In this document: positions 1 to 7,561 of the stretch, in pieces | Numbering within the stretch: the stretch's first letter is position 1 | Layout: the number at the start of each line of letters is the position of its first letter | Source: Streptomyces scopuliridis RB72 | GTDB lineage: Bacteria > Actinomycetota > Actinomycetes > Streptomycetales > Streptomycetaceae | Length of the DNA stretch: 64,000 nt | Direction: 5' to 3' | Assembly (NCBI RefSeq): GCF_000718095.1 | Contig: NZ_JOEI01000033.1 | Location: 6,319 to 70,318 of the forward strand | Made by a program: the position numbers and the translations under genes | The notes under the pieces: generated by a model | What the model was told of the DNA's origin: nothing | The model's database searches: none | The model's input: only the letters and a program-made list of their open reading frames with translations

Positions 1-771
1 GAGCTTCTCCACCCGCGGGTCCTTCTCGTTGCCGCGCTTGACGGCGAGGAAGTTGGCGTACGGGTTGCCGTCGGCCTTCTCCAGGGCCAGGGCGTCCTTG
101 GCGGGCTTGAGGTCGGCCTCGATGGCGTAGTTGCCATTGATGACGGCGGCGTCCACGTCGTTCAGGGCGCGGGGCAGCGTGGCCGCCTCCAGTTCCTTGA
201 ACTTCAGGCCCTTGGCGTCCTTGATGTCGGCGAGGTTGGCGTCGGTGCCCGCGCCGTCCTTGAGCGTGATCACACCGTTGTCCGCGAGCAGCTTGAGCGC
301 GCGGCCCTCGTTGGTGGTGTCGTTGGGGATGGCGACGCTCTGGCCGGCCTTGAGCTCCTTGAGGTCCTTGACCTTCTTGGAGTAGAGGCCGAGGGGCTCC
401 AGCTCGACATCGACGACGGGCACGATGTCGGTGCCCTTCTTCTTGTTGAAGTCGTCCAGGTACGGCTTGTGCTGGAAGAAGTTGGCGTCGACCTCGCCGC
501 TCTGGGTGGCGGTGTTCGGCAGGACGTAGTCCGTGAACTCCTTGACCTCCAGCTTGAGACCGTCCTTGTCCGCCAGGTTCTTCTTGACGAAGTTCAGGAT
601 GTCGGCGTGCGGCGTCGGGGACGCGGCGACGACGAGCGGCTTGGAGGTGTCGGCGGAGGCTCCGGCGGCGGACGAGGAGCCCGGGTCGGAGGAGGTGCCG
701 CAGGCGCTGAGGCCGAGGGCGAGAGCGGCGGTGGCGGCGGCTGCCGCGCTGAACTTGACGGTGGTACGCAC
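1..771 (-). CDS. metQ: Methionine ABC transporter substrate-binding lipoprotein (partial, C-terminus off the window)
   Basis: This is the extracytoplasmic methionine-binding lipoprotein of the MetNIQ importer (NlpA/MetQ family). Read on the minus strand, GTG at 771 follows an AGAGG ribosome site. The first 24 residues are a lipoprotein signal peptide (basic VRTTVK, an Ala/Leu-rich core, lipobox L-S-A-C with Cys24). The mature part carries family motifs such as ASPTPHADIL, SGEVDANFFQHKPYL and AIPNDTTNEGRAL. 257 codons are present and the frame is still open at base 1, so roughly the last 20 or so residues are missing. It is the third gene after metN and metI, 73 bp beyond metI. Methionine as substrate is inferred from family and context; D-methionine or another amino acid is possible. 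Confidence 0.9.
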   Translation of the reverse strand, partial: MRTTVKFSAAAAATAALALGLSACGTSSDPGSSSAAGASADTSKPLVVAASPTPHADILNFVKKNLADKDGLKLEVKEFTDYVLPNTATQSGEVDANFFQHKPYLDDFNKKKGTDIVPVVDVELEPLGLYSKKVKDLKELKAGQSVAIPNDTTNEGRALKLLADNGVITLKDGAGTDANLADIKDAKGLKFKELEAATLPRALNDVDAAVINGNYAIEADLKPAKDALALEKADGNPYANFLAVKRGNEKDPRVEKL

Positions 772-844
772 GAAGAGTGCCTCTTTCCGGTGATGCGGGT
801 GACGTGGCCCGGACAAGGAGTGCGGGCCTGAGGGTGGAATCGGG

Positions 845-1516
845 TCAGGTGGCGGTACGGCCGCGGCGCGCCAGCAGCCGTACGACCCCGTCGCCGAGCA
901 GCTGGACCACGGTGACGATCGCGATCAGGACGACAACCGTGGCGATCATGAAGCCGTTCTCGAAGCGCTGGAATCCATAGGTGACGGCCTTGGATCCGAG
1001 CCCCTCACCGCCGACCGCCCCGGCCATGGCCGAGTAGCCGATGAGCACGATGACGGTGGTGGTGACGGCGGACACCAGCGACGGCAGGGCCTGCGGCAGC
1101 AGCACCTTGCGGACGATGGTGGGGATCGAGCCGCCCATCGCCTGGACGGCCTCGACCAGCCCGTGGTCGACCTCGCGGATGGCCGTCTCGACGAGTCGCG
1201 CGAAGAACGGGATGGCGCCGATCGCCAGCGGCACGATCATCGCGGTGGGGCCGATGAACGTGCCGACGATCAGGGTGGTGAACGGGATCAGCGCGATCAG
1301 CAGGATCATGAACGGCAGCGAGCGGCCGATGTTCACGATCGCCCCGACGGCCTTGTTGACCACGGCGTTCTGGAGCAGTCCGCCCTTGTCGGTGAGGACC
1401 AGCAGAATGCCGAGGGGCAGTCCGCCGGCGAGGGTGACGAGCGCGGACCACAGCACCATATAGAGGGTGTCGATGGTCCCCTGGGACAGCAGGGGCTGCA
1501 TCTCCGACCAGGTCAC
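845..1516 (-). CDS. metI: Methionine ABC transporter permease MetI
   Basis: A 223-residue inner-membrane permease that forms the channel of the methionine importer. Several hydrophobic segments are visible (about residues 20-42, 65-88, 92-106, 145-165 and 185-210). The cytoplasmic EAA-type loop that docks to the ATPase is at about residues 122-150 (EAVQAMGGS ... VLLPQALPSLV). Length matches the MetI family. The GTG start at 1516 overlaps the metN stop in a GTGA junction, so the two are translationally coupled. Confidence 0.93.
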   Translation of the reverse strand: MTWSEMQPLLSQGTIDTLYMVLWSALVTLAGGLPLGILLVLTDKGGLLQNAVVNKAVGAIVNIGRSLPFMILLIALIPFTTLIVGTFIGPTAMIVPLAIGAIPFFARLVETAIREVDHGLVEAVQAMGGSIPTIVRKVLLPQALPSLVSAVTTTVIVLIGYSAMAGAVGGEGLGSKAVTYGFQRFENGFMIATVVVLIAIVTVVQLLGDGVVRLLARRGRTAT

Positions 1517-2610
1517 TTGGCATCTTCCTTCACTGGTGCGGGGCTCTGCGCGGGGACGGTGGCTGCCGCGTCGGCGCCTGTGTCCGCGTCGTCCACGATC
1601 TCGGCCTGGAGACCCTGTTCGCGCAGGAAGCCGATCGGGACGACGTTGTCCTCGTAGGCGCCGGGCAGCTCGATCCGCATCCGGCCGATCTGCCGCCCGC
1701 CGACGGTGTCCATCGCGGCACCCAGGATCGATATGTCGATGTTGTAGGTCCTGGCGAGCTGGGAGATCACCGGCTGGGTCGCGGCGGCTCCGAGGAAGGT
1801 GACGTCGAGGACCGTACGGCCGGGACCCGAGGCCGTACCGCCCACCGGGAACAGCTCCTGCGCCAGCTGCGATCCAGGGGTGGCGAGCAGTTCGCCGACC
1901 GTGCCGGACTCGACGATCCGGCCCTTGCGCATCAGCGCCGCCGAGTCGCAGATCGTCTTCACGACCTCCATCTCGTGCGTGATGAGCAGCACCGTCAGAC
2001 CGAGCTGCCGGTTGAGGTCGCGCAGCAGTTGGAGGATCGAGCGGGTGGTCTCCGGGTCCAGGGCGCTCGTCGCCTCGTCGGAGAGCAGCACCTTGGGGTT
2101 GCCGGCCAGCGCGCGGGCGATTCCGACCCGCTGCTTCTGGCCGCCGGAGAGCTGGGCCGGATACGCCTTGGCCTTGTCGGCGAGACCGACCAGATCCAGC
2201 AGCTCCAGGGCGCGGCGCGTACGTTCCTGGCCCGCCACGCCGAGGATCTCCAGCGGCAGTTCGACGTTGTCCCTGACCGTGCGGGAGGACAGCAGATTGA
2301 AGTGCTGGAAGACCATGCCGATCGAACTGCGCGCCCGGCGCAGCTCCTTGCCCGCCCGCCGGCCGCGGCCGGCGAGTGCGGTGAGGTCCTGGCCGTCGAC
2401 GGTGACCGTACCGGCGGTGGGGCGTTCGAGGAGATTGACGCAGCGGATGAGCGACGACTTCCCGGCGCCGCTCTGTCCCACGACTCCGAAGACCTCGCCC
2501 TCGCGGACATGCAGGTCGACGCCGTCGAGCGCGGTGACTTCACGGCCGCGTGACTGGGCGGACCGGTAGATCTTCGTCAGGCCCGTAGTAGTGATCACAG
2601 GGGTTTCCAT
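1513..2610 (-). CDS. metN: Methionine ABC transporter ATP-binding protein MetN
   Basis: A 365-residue cytoplasmic ATPase that powers methionine import. Visible motifs are Walker A GQSGAGKS (about 45-52), Q-loop QHFNLL, signature LSGGQKQR and Walker B VLLSDEATS. A C-terminal ACT-like NIL domain (about 265-340, starting LDVTFLGAAATQPV) in this family binds methionine and inhibits transport when internal methionine is high. I chose ATG 2610 (METPVITTTG) because the longer frame adds 32 residues with no family resemblance. metN is first in the operon and sits 216 bp downstream of a Cys-rich leader peptide. Confidence 0.93.
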   Translation of the reverse strand: METPVITTTGLTKIYRSAQSRGREVTALDGVDLHVREGEVFGVVGQSGAGKSSLIRCVNLLERPTAGTVTVDGQDLTALAGRGRRAGKELRRARSSIGMVFQHFNLLSSRTVRDNVELPLEILGVAGQERTRRALELLDLVGLADKAKAYPAQLSGGQKQRVGIARALAGNPKVLLSDEATSALDPETTRSILQLLRDLNRQLGLTVLLITHEMEVVKTICDSAALMRKGRIVESGTVGELLATPGSQLAQELFPVGGTASGPGRTVLDVTFLGAAATQPVISQLARTYNIDISILGAAMDTVGGRQIGRMRIELPGAYEDNVVPIGFLREQGLQAEIVDDADTGADAAATVPAQSPAPVKEDAK

Positions 2611-2826
2611 CACTGTCGAGTGCGCGGCGAGGGGTCCGCCGGGCACGGGGCATTCGTCATTCCGACATGGCGCGCTGACGCGGTGGGTGACCGGGAGGCG
2701 ACGCACACGGGGGCAGGCACGCTGCGCCGGCCGGCCTTCGGACCATGGCTCTCATGGCCTTACGGGGTACGGACGCGGCTCGGCCGTCGGGTCTCGCTTC
2801 GGGGCGCGAGGCTCAGGCAGGGGCCC
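2611..2826 (-). promoter_or_regulatory. Untranslated leader between leader peptide and metN (candidate attenuator)
   Basis: 216 bp with no convincing gene, between the stop of the small leader ORF and metN. On the transcribed strand it can fold into small hairpins (for example CTCGC...GCGAG close to the leader stop, and GGCCAT...ATGGTCC further on). This is the arrangement expected if translation of the leader controls metN expression. I do not see a SAM-I or SAM-II riboswitch core. No clear U-tract terminator is present, so control of translation or Rho access is as likely as intrinsic termination. Confidence 0.4.
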
Positions 2827-2913
2827 TCAGTTGGCGCACATTCGACACAGACAACGAGCACCGGGCGTGTGGTTCGCCTCGGTCGCGGGGGCGCGGTAGC
2901 TCGTTGTGGTCAT
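2827..2913 (-). CDS. Cys-rich leader peptide upstream of metNIQ
   Basis: A 28-residue open frame on the minus strand, ATG at 2913 and TGA at 2827, lying before metN in the same orientation. It begins MTTTSYRAPATEA and ends ARCLCRMCAN: three Cys codons and one Met codon fall within the last eight residues, just before the stop. There is no clear Shine-Dalgarno, and TTTACT ends about 6 nt before the ATG, so a leaderless transcript is possible. Short Cys-rich leader peptides ahead of sulfur-assimilation operons are known in actinobacteria, where ribosome stalling at Cys codons reports cysteine supply. The role here is inferred from position and composition. Confidence 0.65.
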   Translation of the reverse strand: MTTTSYRAPATEANHTPGARCLCRMCAN

Positions 2914-2951
2914 GCCGTAAGTAAAACAGACGTGAGGATGGACGCCTGGGG

Positions 2952-2972
2952 GTTGTCCGTATAGCGGACAAC
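2952..2972. promoter_or_regulatory. Perfect 8-bp inverted repeat, candidate operator of the met leader promoter
   Basis: Arms GTTGTCCG and CGGACAAC separated by TATAG form a perfect 21-bp palindrome 38 bp upstream of the leader-peptide ATG. On the minus strand the centre reads TATACG, which could be part of a -10 element, so a bound regulator would block transcription of the metNIQ operon. The regulator is not identified. Confidence 0.5.
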
Positions 2973-3238
2973 TTCGCCGCACCATACGGACACCTCGTCG
3001 AGGTCCACGACGGTCGATGATGGCCCCTATCGGGCGGTACGGATCCCCGCCGCATGGGCCGTGACCTGCGCGGATATCGCCGAGTCGGGAACGCCCACAA
3101 CAGTCGGCGTCCGCTCGGAGTGGTCGCGCGCTGTGGTCAAGGCCACGGTCCCGGGTGCTCGGAGCCACCGGGCGCGGAGGCACCGGCCTCGCGGGGGCGC
3201 GCGCGGCGGGCCTTTCGCCCCGTAATACGCTCGGGCCC

Positions 3239-3598
3239 ATGCTTGTCGCCCTGACGGTCGCGGTCTCCGTGGCCGCGCTCGCCCTCGCCGCCTGGTGCGG
3301 CTTCGCCGCCTACCGCGACCAGCCCACCAAGGACTGGCACTTCATCGGCATGGCCGTGGTGTCGGTGCTCGCGCTGGCGCAGCTGGTCGTCGGGATCGTG
3401 CAGCTGGCGCGCGGCGAGCAGGCCGACGAGGGCTCGGTGATCTTCGTCTCGTATCTGCTCGGCGCGCTGTTCGCGGTCCCCGCGGCCGGGTTCCTGTCGC
3501 TGAGCGAGCGGACCCGCTGGGGCTCGGTCACGGTCGCCGCCGGAGCGGTCGTCCTGGCCGTGCTGGAAGTACGGCTCCATGACATCTGGGAAGGCTGA
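3239..3598 (+). CDS. Small integral membrane protein, function unknown
   Basis: 119 residues with four hydrophobic segments (about 1-22, 34-56, 65-86 and 92-112), starting MLVALTVAVSVAALALAA at ATG 3239. A longer frame begins upstream but adds 28 non-hydrophobic residues without a ribosome site. TAATAC lies 10-15 nt before the ATG, so the transcript may be leaderless or nearly so. I do not recognise a named family. It is followed after 4 bp by another small membrane protein, so the two probably form one transcript and may interact. Confidence 0.75.
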   Translation: MLVALTVAVSVAALALAAWCGFAAYRDQPTKDWHFIGMAVVSVLALAQLVVGIVQLARGEQADEGSVIFVSYLLGALFAVPAAGFLSLSERTRWGSVTVAAGAVVLAVLEVRLHDIWEG

Positions 3599-3602
3599 CG
3601 AC

Positions 3603-4016
3603 ATGACCACCGAAGGCGCCGACGGGGCACCGGTCAGGCTGGTCCGGGGTCCTGGGCTGCTGCTGGTCTGGCTGTACGGCGTGATGTCGGTCGGCGCGGT
3701 CTCCCGGTCCGTCTACCAGATCGCCACCGAATTCGACCGCGCGCCACTGGCCTACGCGCTCTCCGCCGTCGCCGCCGCGGTCTACGCGTTCATCACCTAC
3801 ACGCTGGTACGCGGCGGGGAGACGGCACGGAAGGCCGCTCTGCTCTGCTGCGCCGCGGAGCTGGTGGGCGTACTGACCGTCGGGACATGGACGCTGGCCG
3901 ATCCGTCGGCCTTCCCGGACGCCACGGTCTGGTCGGACTACGGGATGGGCTACCTCTTCATTCCGGTGCTGCTGCCGGTCACCGGCATTCTGTGGCTGCG
4001 CAAGAGCCGTCGATAG
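3603..4016 (+). CDS. Small integral membrane protein, function unknown
   Basis: 137 residues with four likely membrane spans (about 18-38, 50-68, 75-95 and 110-130) and a basic tail LRKSRR. ATG 3603 is preferred over ATG 3579: GGAAGG lies 8 bp before 3603, while 3579 would sit inside the previous gene. Four alternating hydrophobic spans and the neighbour at 3239 suggest a two-gene membrane unit. No catalytic motif is visible and no function is assigned. Confidence 0.75.
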   Translation: MTTEGADGAPVRLVRGPGLLLVWLYGVMSVGAVSRSVYQIATEFDRAPLAYALSAVAAAVYAFITYTLVRGGETARKAALLCCAAELVGVLTVGTWTLADPSAFPDATVWSDYGMGYLFIPVLLPVTGILWLRKSRR

Positions 4017-4126
4017 CGTCGATGGACCGCATCGCCGCTCGTCGCGGGTGATCGGGAAGCGGAACCCCCTTCGTACCCCTGAGGCCATGCCACTGGGGTC
4101 GTGCCGCCGGGGATTCCGCCCTCACG

Positions 4127-4645
4127 TCAGGCGCTGGCGACGTACGCCCCGACGGCCGCGGCCTCCGTCGCGGCTTCCTTCTCCAGGGTGACCAGTCTCA
4201 GTCGGGGGCCCGCCTGCTCCGTCGACACCGGGGCGTAGCCGCGGCTGCGGTAGAGCCGCAGATTGCCCTCGCTGCGGTGGCCGGTGAAGAGCTGGAAGCG
4301 CTGGGCCGCCGGCTGTCCCGCGAAGTGCGTCTCGATGGCGTCGAGCAGCCGTCCGCCGAGGCCGTGGCGCCGCATCCGGGGATGGACGATGAGCTTGGCG
4401 ATCCGGGCGGTGCCCGTCGCGTCGATACTGCCGCGCACCGACGCCACCACTTCGTCGCCGAGCCTGGCCACCAGGCCGTGGCCCTGGGCGAGTTCGGCCC
4501 GCAGGTCGTCGAGCGTCTGGGTCAGGGGCTCGATGGTGTAGTCGCCGTACAGCTCGGCCTCGTTCTGGTAGCACAGGTACTGCAGCTTCAGGATCTGTTC
4601 AGCGTCCTGCGCGCTCGCCGCTGAGATGGTCACGCTCATGCCCAT
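4127..4645 (-). CDS. GNAT-family N-acetyltransferase
   Basis: 172 residues with the GNAT fold that transfers acetyl from acetyl-CoA to an amine. The core motif is at about residues 85-115: IAKLIVHPRMRRHGLGGRLL, with the RRHGLG pyrophosphate-binding loop. A later strand/turn (LYRSRGYAP) is also typical. ATG 4645 has GGGAGG nine bases upstream; ATG 4639 is an alternative. The substrate cannot be read from sequence. It is followed upstream on the same strand by a sigma-like gene, 37 bp away. Confidence 0.85.
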   Translation of the reverse strand: MGMSVTISAASAQDAEQILKLQYLCYQNEAELYGDYTIEPLTQTLDDLRAELAQGHGLVARLGDEVVASVRGSIDATGTARIAKLIVHPRMRRHGLGGRLLDAIETHFAGQPAAQRFQLFTGHRSEGNLRLYRSRGYAPVSTEQAGPRLRLVTLEKEAATEAAAVGAYVASA

Positions 4646-4682
4646 GTGTGCATGCCTCCCGCTCACTTGGTCCGCCGGTGGT

Positions 4683-5297
4683 CTACCGCTCCTTTCCCCC
4701 GAGTTCAGGAGCCGCAACCCCGGCCGCCAGCATTCTGCGCAGGCATCCCAGGCATCTGGAACGTAACGGTCCCAAACTGCCCTGTGACATACCCAACTCC
4801 CCCGCGATCTCACGGTAGGTGAGGTCCTCCGGCGACAGCATCGCGGTCAGGACCAGCGGACAGCGTCCGGGGGTACGGCCGACCGCCGCGCGGAGCGTCT
4901 GCCTCCGGTCGGTGCGCAGCGCGGCTCGCTCGGGGTCGGACTCGGGCCCGGCGGCGGGTTCGTAGCGGTACGGGAGTTCGCGGGCGGCGGTGCGCCGGGC
5001 GCGGCGGGCCTCGGCCCGTACGACATCCCGTACCCAGCGCGCGGTGTCGCCGGGCCAGGGCTCGGCGGCCGGCCGTTCCAGCAGCCGTACCCAGGCGGCC
5101 TGTTCGAGGTCTCCTGGCTCGGTCCCGGCCCCCGGAGCCTCCGCCGCCGCCTCCGCGCGCACCAGCGGAAGCAGCGCGTGGACGAGAGCCGTCGACCGCG
5201 CGGACTCCGACGGGCGGACGGAGGCCGGCGGGCGGTGCGCCATGGGCTGGGGCGGTCGGGAAGCGGGGAGGGGCCGGATGGGCCGGACTGATGTCAT
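4683..5297 (-). CDS. Short sigma-70-like (ECF-type) transcription factor
   Basis: 204 residues. The N-terminal 30 residues are Pro/Arg-rich. A helical region at about 35-100 (LEQAAWVRLLERPAAEPW and DTARWVRDVVRAEARR) resembles sigma region 2. A C-terminal helix-turn-helix like region 4 lies at about 157-190 (LTYREIAGELGMSQGSLG). The last helix has two close cysteines (SRCLGCLRRML). The pattern fits a compact ECF-like sigma factor, but the region-2 match is weak. Start 5297 is uncertain: no good ribosome site, and ATG 5243 is possible. No anti-sigma gene is adjacent. Confidence 0.7.
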   Translation of the reverse strand: MTSVRPIRPLPASRPPQPMAHRPPASVRPSESARSTALVHALLPLVRAEAAAEAPGAGTEPGDLEQAAWVRLLERPAAEPWPGDTARWVRDVVRAEARRARRTAARELPYRYEPAAGPESDPERAALRTDRRQTLRAAVGRTPGRCPLVLTAMLSPEDLTYREIAGELGMSQGSLGPLRSRCLGCLRRMLAAGVAAPELGGKER

Positions 5298-5371
5298 GCC
5301 CGCCGTGACGTCCGTGCGACGACGGGCGGTTGCTCCCCGGCCGGGCGGTCACCCGACCGGGGCACGCGCGC

Positions 5372-6535
5372 TCAGCGGCTGACGAAGTCCGCCCGCGCCA
5401 GCAGACCGGTGTCCGGGTTGTCGGTGAAGATGCCGTCGATGCCCTGCTCGAAGTAGGCCCGGAAGGCGCCGAAGGCATCGCCGTACGCGTTCGGGTCCGT
5501 ACCGCGCCGGAAGTCCGCCGGCAGGAAGGCGTTCTCGTCGCGCAGCGTGTACGGGTGGAGGATCAGCCCCTTCGCGTGCGCGTCCCGTACCAGCGTGGTG
5601 GGCGTGCCCAGCTTGCCCGTGGCGTCCTTCGGGATGATCAGGTCGAGCGTCGGGCCGATGCCCTGCGCGTAGGACGCGATCCACTTCAGGCCCTCGGGCT
5701 TGACCAGATCGGCGACCGTACGCGGGTCGTTCGCGACCTTGAAGTCCCACGGGCGGGTGCCGGCGGCGTCGAGCAGGACGACGCGCGGCGAGGAGACCAG
5801 CTTCGCCATCCGCTGCATGCTGCTCGGCTCGAAGGACTGGAGGAAGATGGCGGAGTCCTTGCGGTCACGCCCGTAGCGGCGCAGCAGCTTCGCGAGGGGC
5901 TCCTCCAGGCCGAGGCCGAGACCGCGGAAGTAGGTGGGGTGCTTGGTCTCGGTGTACAGCCAGATCTTGCGGCCGAGGCGGCGGCCCTGCTCGTCCGCCC
6001 AGCGCAGCACCTCTTCGAAGGTGGGGACGTCCCAGCGGCCGTCGTAGAGCGTGTTGCGCTGCCGGACGCCGGGGATGCGCTCCTTGGCGCGCAGCGTCTT
6101 CAGCTCGGCGAGCGTGAAGTCCTCGGTGAACCAGCCGGTGAGGCTGACGCCGTCGATGCTCTTGGTGGTCTTGCGGCCCGCGAACTCCGGGTGGTCCGCG
6201 ACATCGGTCGTGGCCGTGATGTCGTTCTCGTGACGGCACACCAGATGGCCGTCCTTGGTGGGCACCAGGTCCTGCTCGATCACATGCGCGCCGAGGTCGA
6301 GGGCGAGCTGGTACGAGCCGAGGGTGTGCTCGGGACGGTAGCCGCTGGCTCCGCGGTGGCCGATGATCGTGGGTACGGGCAGGGCCGGCTTCGCCGGTCC
6401 GTGGCCGCCCCGACCCGTTTCAACAGCGCGCTCGGCAGCCTGCGCCGAGGCGGGCAGCGCCACGGCCGCCGAGCCGAGCACCGCCGCTCCGAGTACGGTC
6501 CGCCGTCCGGGCGTATTCCGCGCACCCTGTGTCAT
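5372..6535 (-). CDS. Tat-exported glycerophosphodiester phosphodiesterase
   Basis: 387 residues. It hydrolyses glycerophosphodiesters from phospholipid head groups to glycerol-3-phosphate and an alcohol, outside the cell. The N-terminus is a twin-arginine signal (PGRRTVLGAAVLGSAAV, cleavage after about ASAQA). The GDPD core starts at IIGHRGASGYRPEHT (catalytic His and metal-binding residues) and continues with HVIEQDLVPTKDGHLVCRHE and a late TDNPDTG. Length is usual for the long secreted, GlpQ-like class. ATG 6535 is preceded by GAGGAG. It is divergent from the plsC-like gene, which suggests a shared link to phospholipid turnover. Confidence 0.92.
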   Translation of the reverse strand: MTQGARNTPGRRTVLGAAVLGSAAVALPASAQAAERAVETGRGGHGPAKPALPVPTIIGHRGASGYRPEHTLGSYQLALDLGAHVIEQDLVPTKDGHLVCRHENDITATTDVADHPEFAGRKTTKSIDGVSLTGWFTEDFTLAELKTLRAKERIPGVRQRNTLYDGRWDVPTFEEVLRWADEQGRRLGRKIWLYTETKHPTYFRGLGLGLEEPLAKLLRRYGRDRKDSAIFLQSFEPSSMQRMAKLVSSPRVVLLDAAGTRPWDFKVANDPRTVADLVKPEGLKWIASYAQGIGPTLDLIIPKDATGKLGTPTTLVRDAHAKGLILHPYTLRDENAFLPADFRRGTDPNAYGDAFGAFRAYFEQGIDGIFTDNPDTGLLARADFVSR

Positions 6536-6730
6536 GAACGCTCCTCGATGTGATGTCCCGCACCTGTCAACGACTGCCAAACGAGGGCCGAGCGTAGGCG
6601 GCCACGCCTTCCGTACGGGAGACCCTGGGCGAACGTGGCGGAAACTCACGTCAACAGCGTGTATCCGGTCGGTGAACCCGATGTGCGCTCGTGTGGAGTT
6701 GCGAGTACCGTCCTCACCTGCAGAGATTTA

Positions 6731-6782
6731 GAGGCCGGGCGAAGAGGCCGCGCGACGCCGCCCCACCTCTTCGCCCGGCCTC
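6731..6782. repeat. Perfect 17-bp inverted repeat upstream of plsC-like gene
   Basis: Arms GAGGCCGGGCGAAGAGG (6731-6747) and CCTCTTCGCCCGGCCTC (6766-6782) pair without mismatch around an 18-nt loop. The hairpin ends 43 bp before the TTG start of the acyltransferase and lies between divergent genes. It could be a 5' UTR control structure, a terminator for transcripts arriving from upstream, or a dispersed palindromic repeat. Confidence 0.75.
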
Positions 6783-6825
6783 AAAGTCGGCCGTCCAGCA
6801 ACTTCGCACGACACCGGAGGAACCG

Positions 6826-7497
6826 TTGTCCCGCTTCGCGCTCATCAAGGCAGCGCTCGGACCGATCATGCGCCTGATGTTCCGCACCCGTGTGGAAGGC
6901 GCCGAGAACATTCCGGGGAGCGGGCCGGTGATCCTCGCCGGCAACCATCTCACCTTCATCGACTCGATGATCCTGCCGCTGGTCTGTGACCGTCAGGTCT
7001 TCTTCATCGGCAAGGACGAGTACGTCACCGGCAAGGGCCTCAAGGGCAGGCTGATGGCCTGGTTCTTCACCGGCGTGGGCATGATCCCGGTGGACCGCGA
7101 CGGTGGCCGGGGCGGGGTCGCGGCGCTGATGACGGGCCGTCGGATCCTGGACCAGGGCAATATCTTCGGTATCTATCCGGAGGGCACCCGCTCCCCCGAC
7201 GGCCGGCTGTACCGGGGCCGTACGGGCATCGCGCGGCTGACGCTGATGACGGGCGCCCCGGTGGTGCCCTTCGCCATGATCGGTACGGACAAGCTCCAGC
7301 CGAACGGCTCGGGCATGCCCCGGACCGGCAAGGTGACCGTGCGCTTCGGCAAGCCGATGGAGTTCTCGCGGTACGAGGGCATGGACCGCGACCGGTATGT
7401 GCTGCGGGCGGTGACGGACTCGGTGATGACCGAGGTCATGGAGCTGTCCGGGCAGGAGTACGTGGACATGTACGCCACGAAGGCGAAGGCGGCGTAA
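6826..7497 (+). CDS. 1-acyl-sn-glycerol-3-phosphate acyltransferase (PlsC family)
   Basis: 223 residues. The family transfers an acyl chain to lysophosphatidate at the membrane, making phosphatidate for phospholipids. The catalytic NHxxxxD motif is GNHLTFIDS (about 39-47) and the glycerol-3-phosphate-binding EGTRS is at about 115-119. A hydrophobic helix precedes VPVD-like strand residues GMIPVDRDGG. The start is TTG 6826: GGAGG sits five bases upstream, and the upstream part of the frame is not protein-like. It lies after a perfect hairpin and before a terminator, so it is probably monocistronic. Confidence 0.92.
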   Translation: MSRFALIKAALGPIMRLMFRTRVEGAENIPGSGPVILAGNHLTFIDSMILPLVCDRQVFFIGKDEYVTGKGLKGRLMAWFFTGVGMIPVDRDGGRGGVAALMTGRRILDQGNIFGIYPEGTRSPDGRLYRGRTGIARLTLMTGAPVVPFAMIGTDKLQPNGSGMPRTGKVTVRFGKPMEFSRYEGMDRDRYVLRAVTDSVMTEVMELSGQEYVDMYATKAKAA

Positions 7498-7504
7498 CCC
7501 GTTC

Positions 7505-7542
7505 GGGCGCCGAGGGCTTCCATGCCCTTGCTCCCGGCGCCC
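7505..7542. terminator. Bidirectional terminator hairpin
   Basis: GGGCGCCG (7505-7512) pairs with CGGCGCCC (7535-7542), with an inner AGGGC/GCCCT stem around TTCCAT. It lies between the convergent acyltransferase and MFS genes and can serve both. There is no U-tract, as is common in Streptomyces. Confidence 0.6.
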
Positions 7543-7561
7543 GTCAGGGCTCGACACCCCG

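Noticed and set aside
2611..2826. SAM riboswitch before metN
   Set aside because: No conserved SAM-I, SAM-II or SAM-IV core could be recognised; the leader peptide explains the leader better.
5330..6553. 407-codon plus-strand frame opposite the glycerophosphodiesterase gene
   Set aside because: Antisense shadow of a gene with a clear Tat signal and catalytic motifs.
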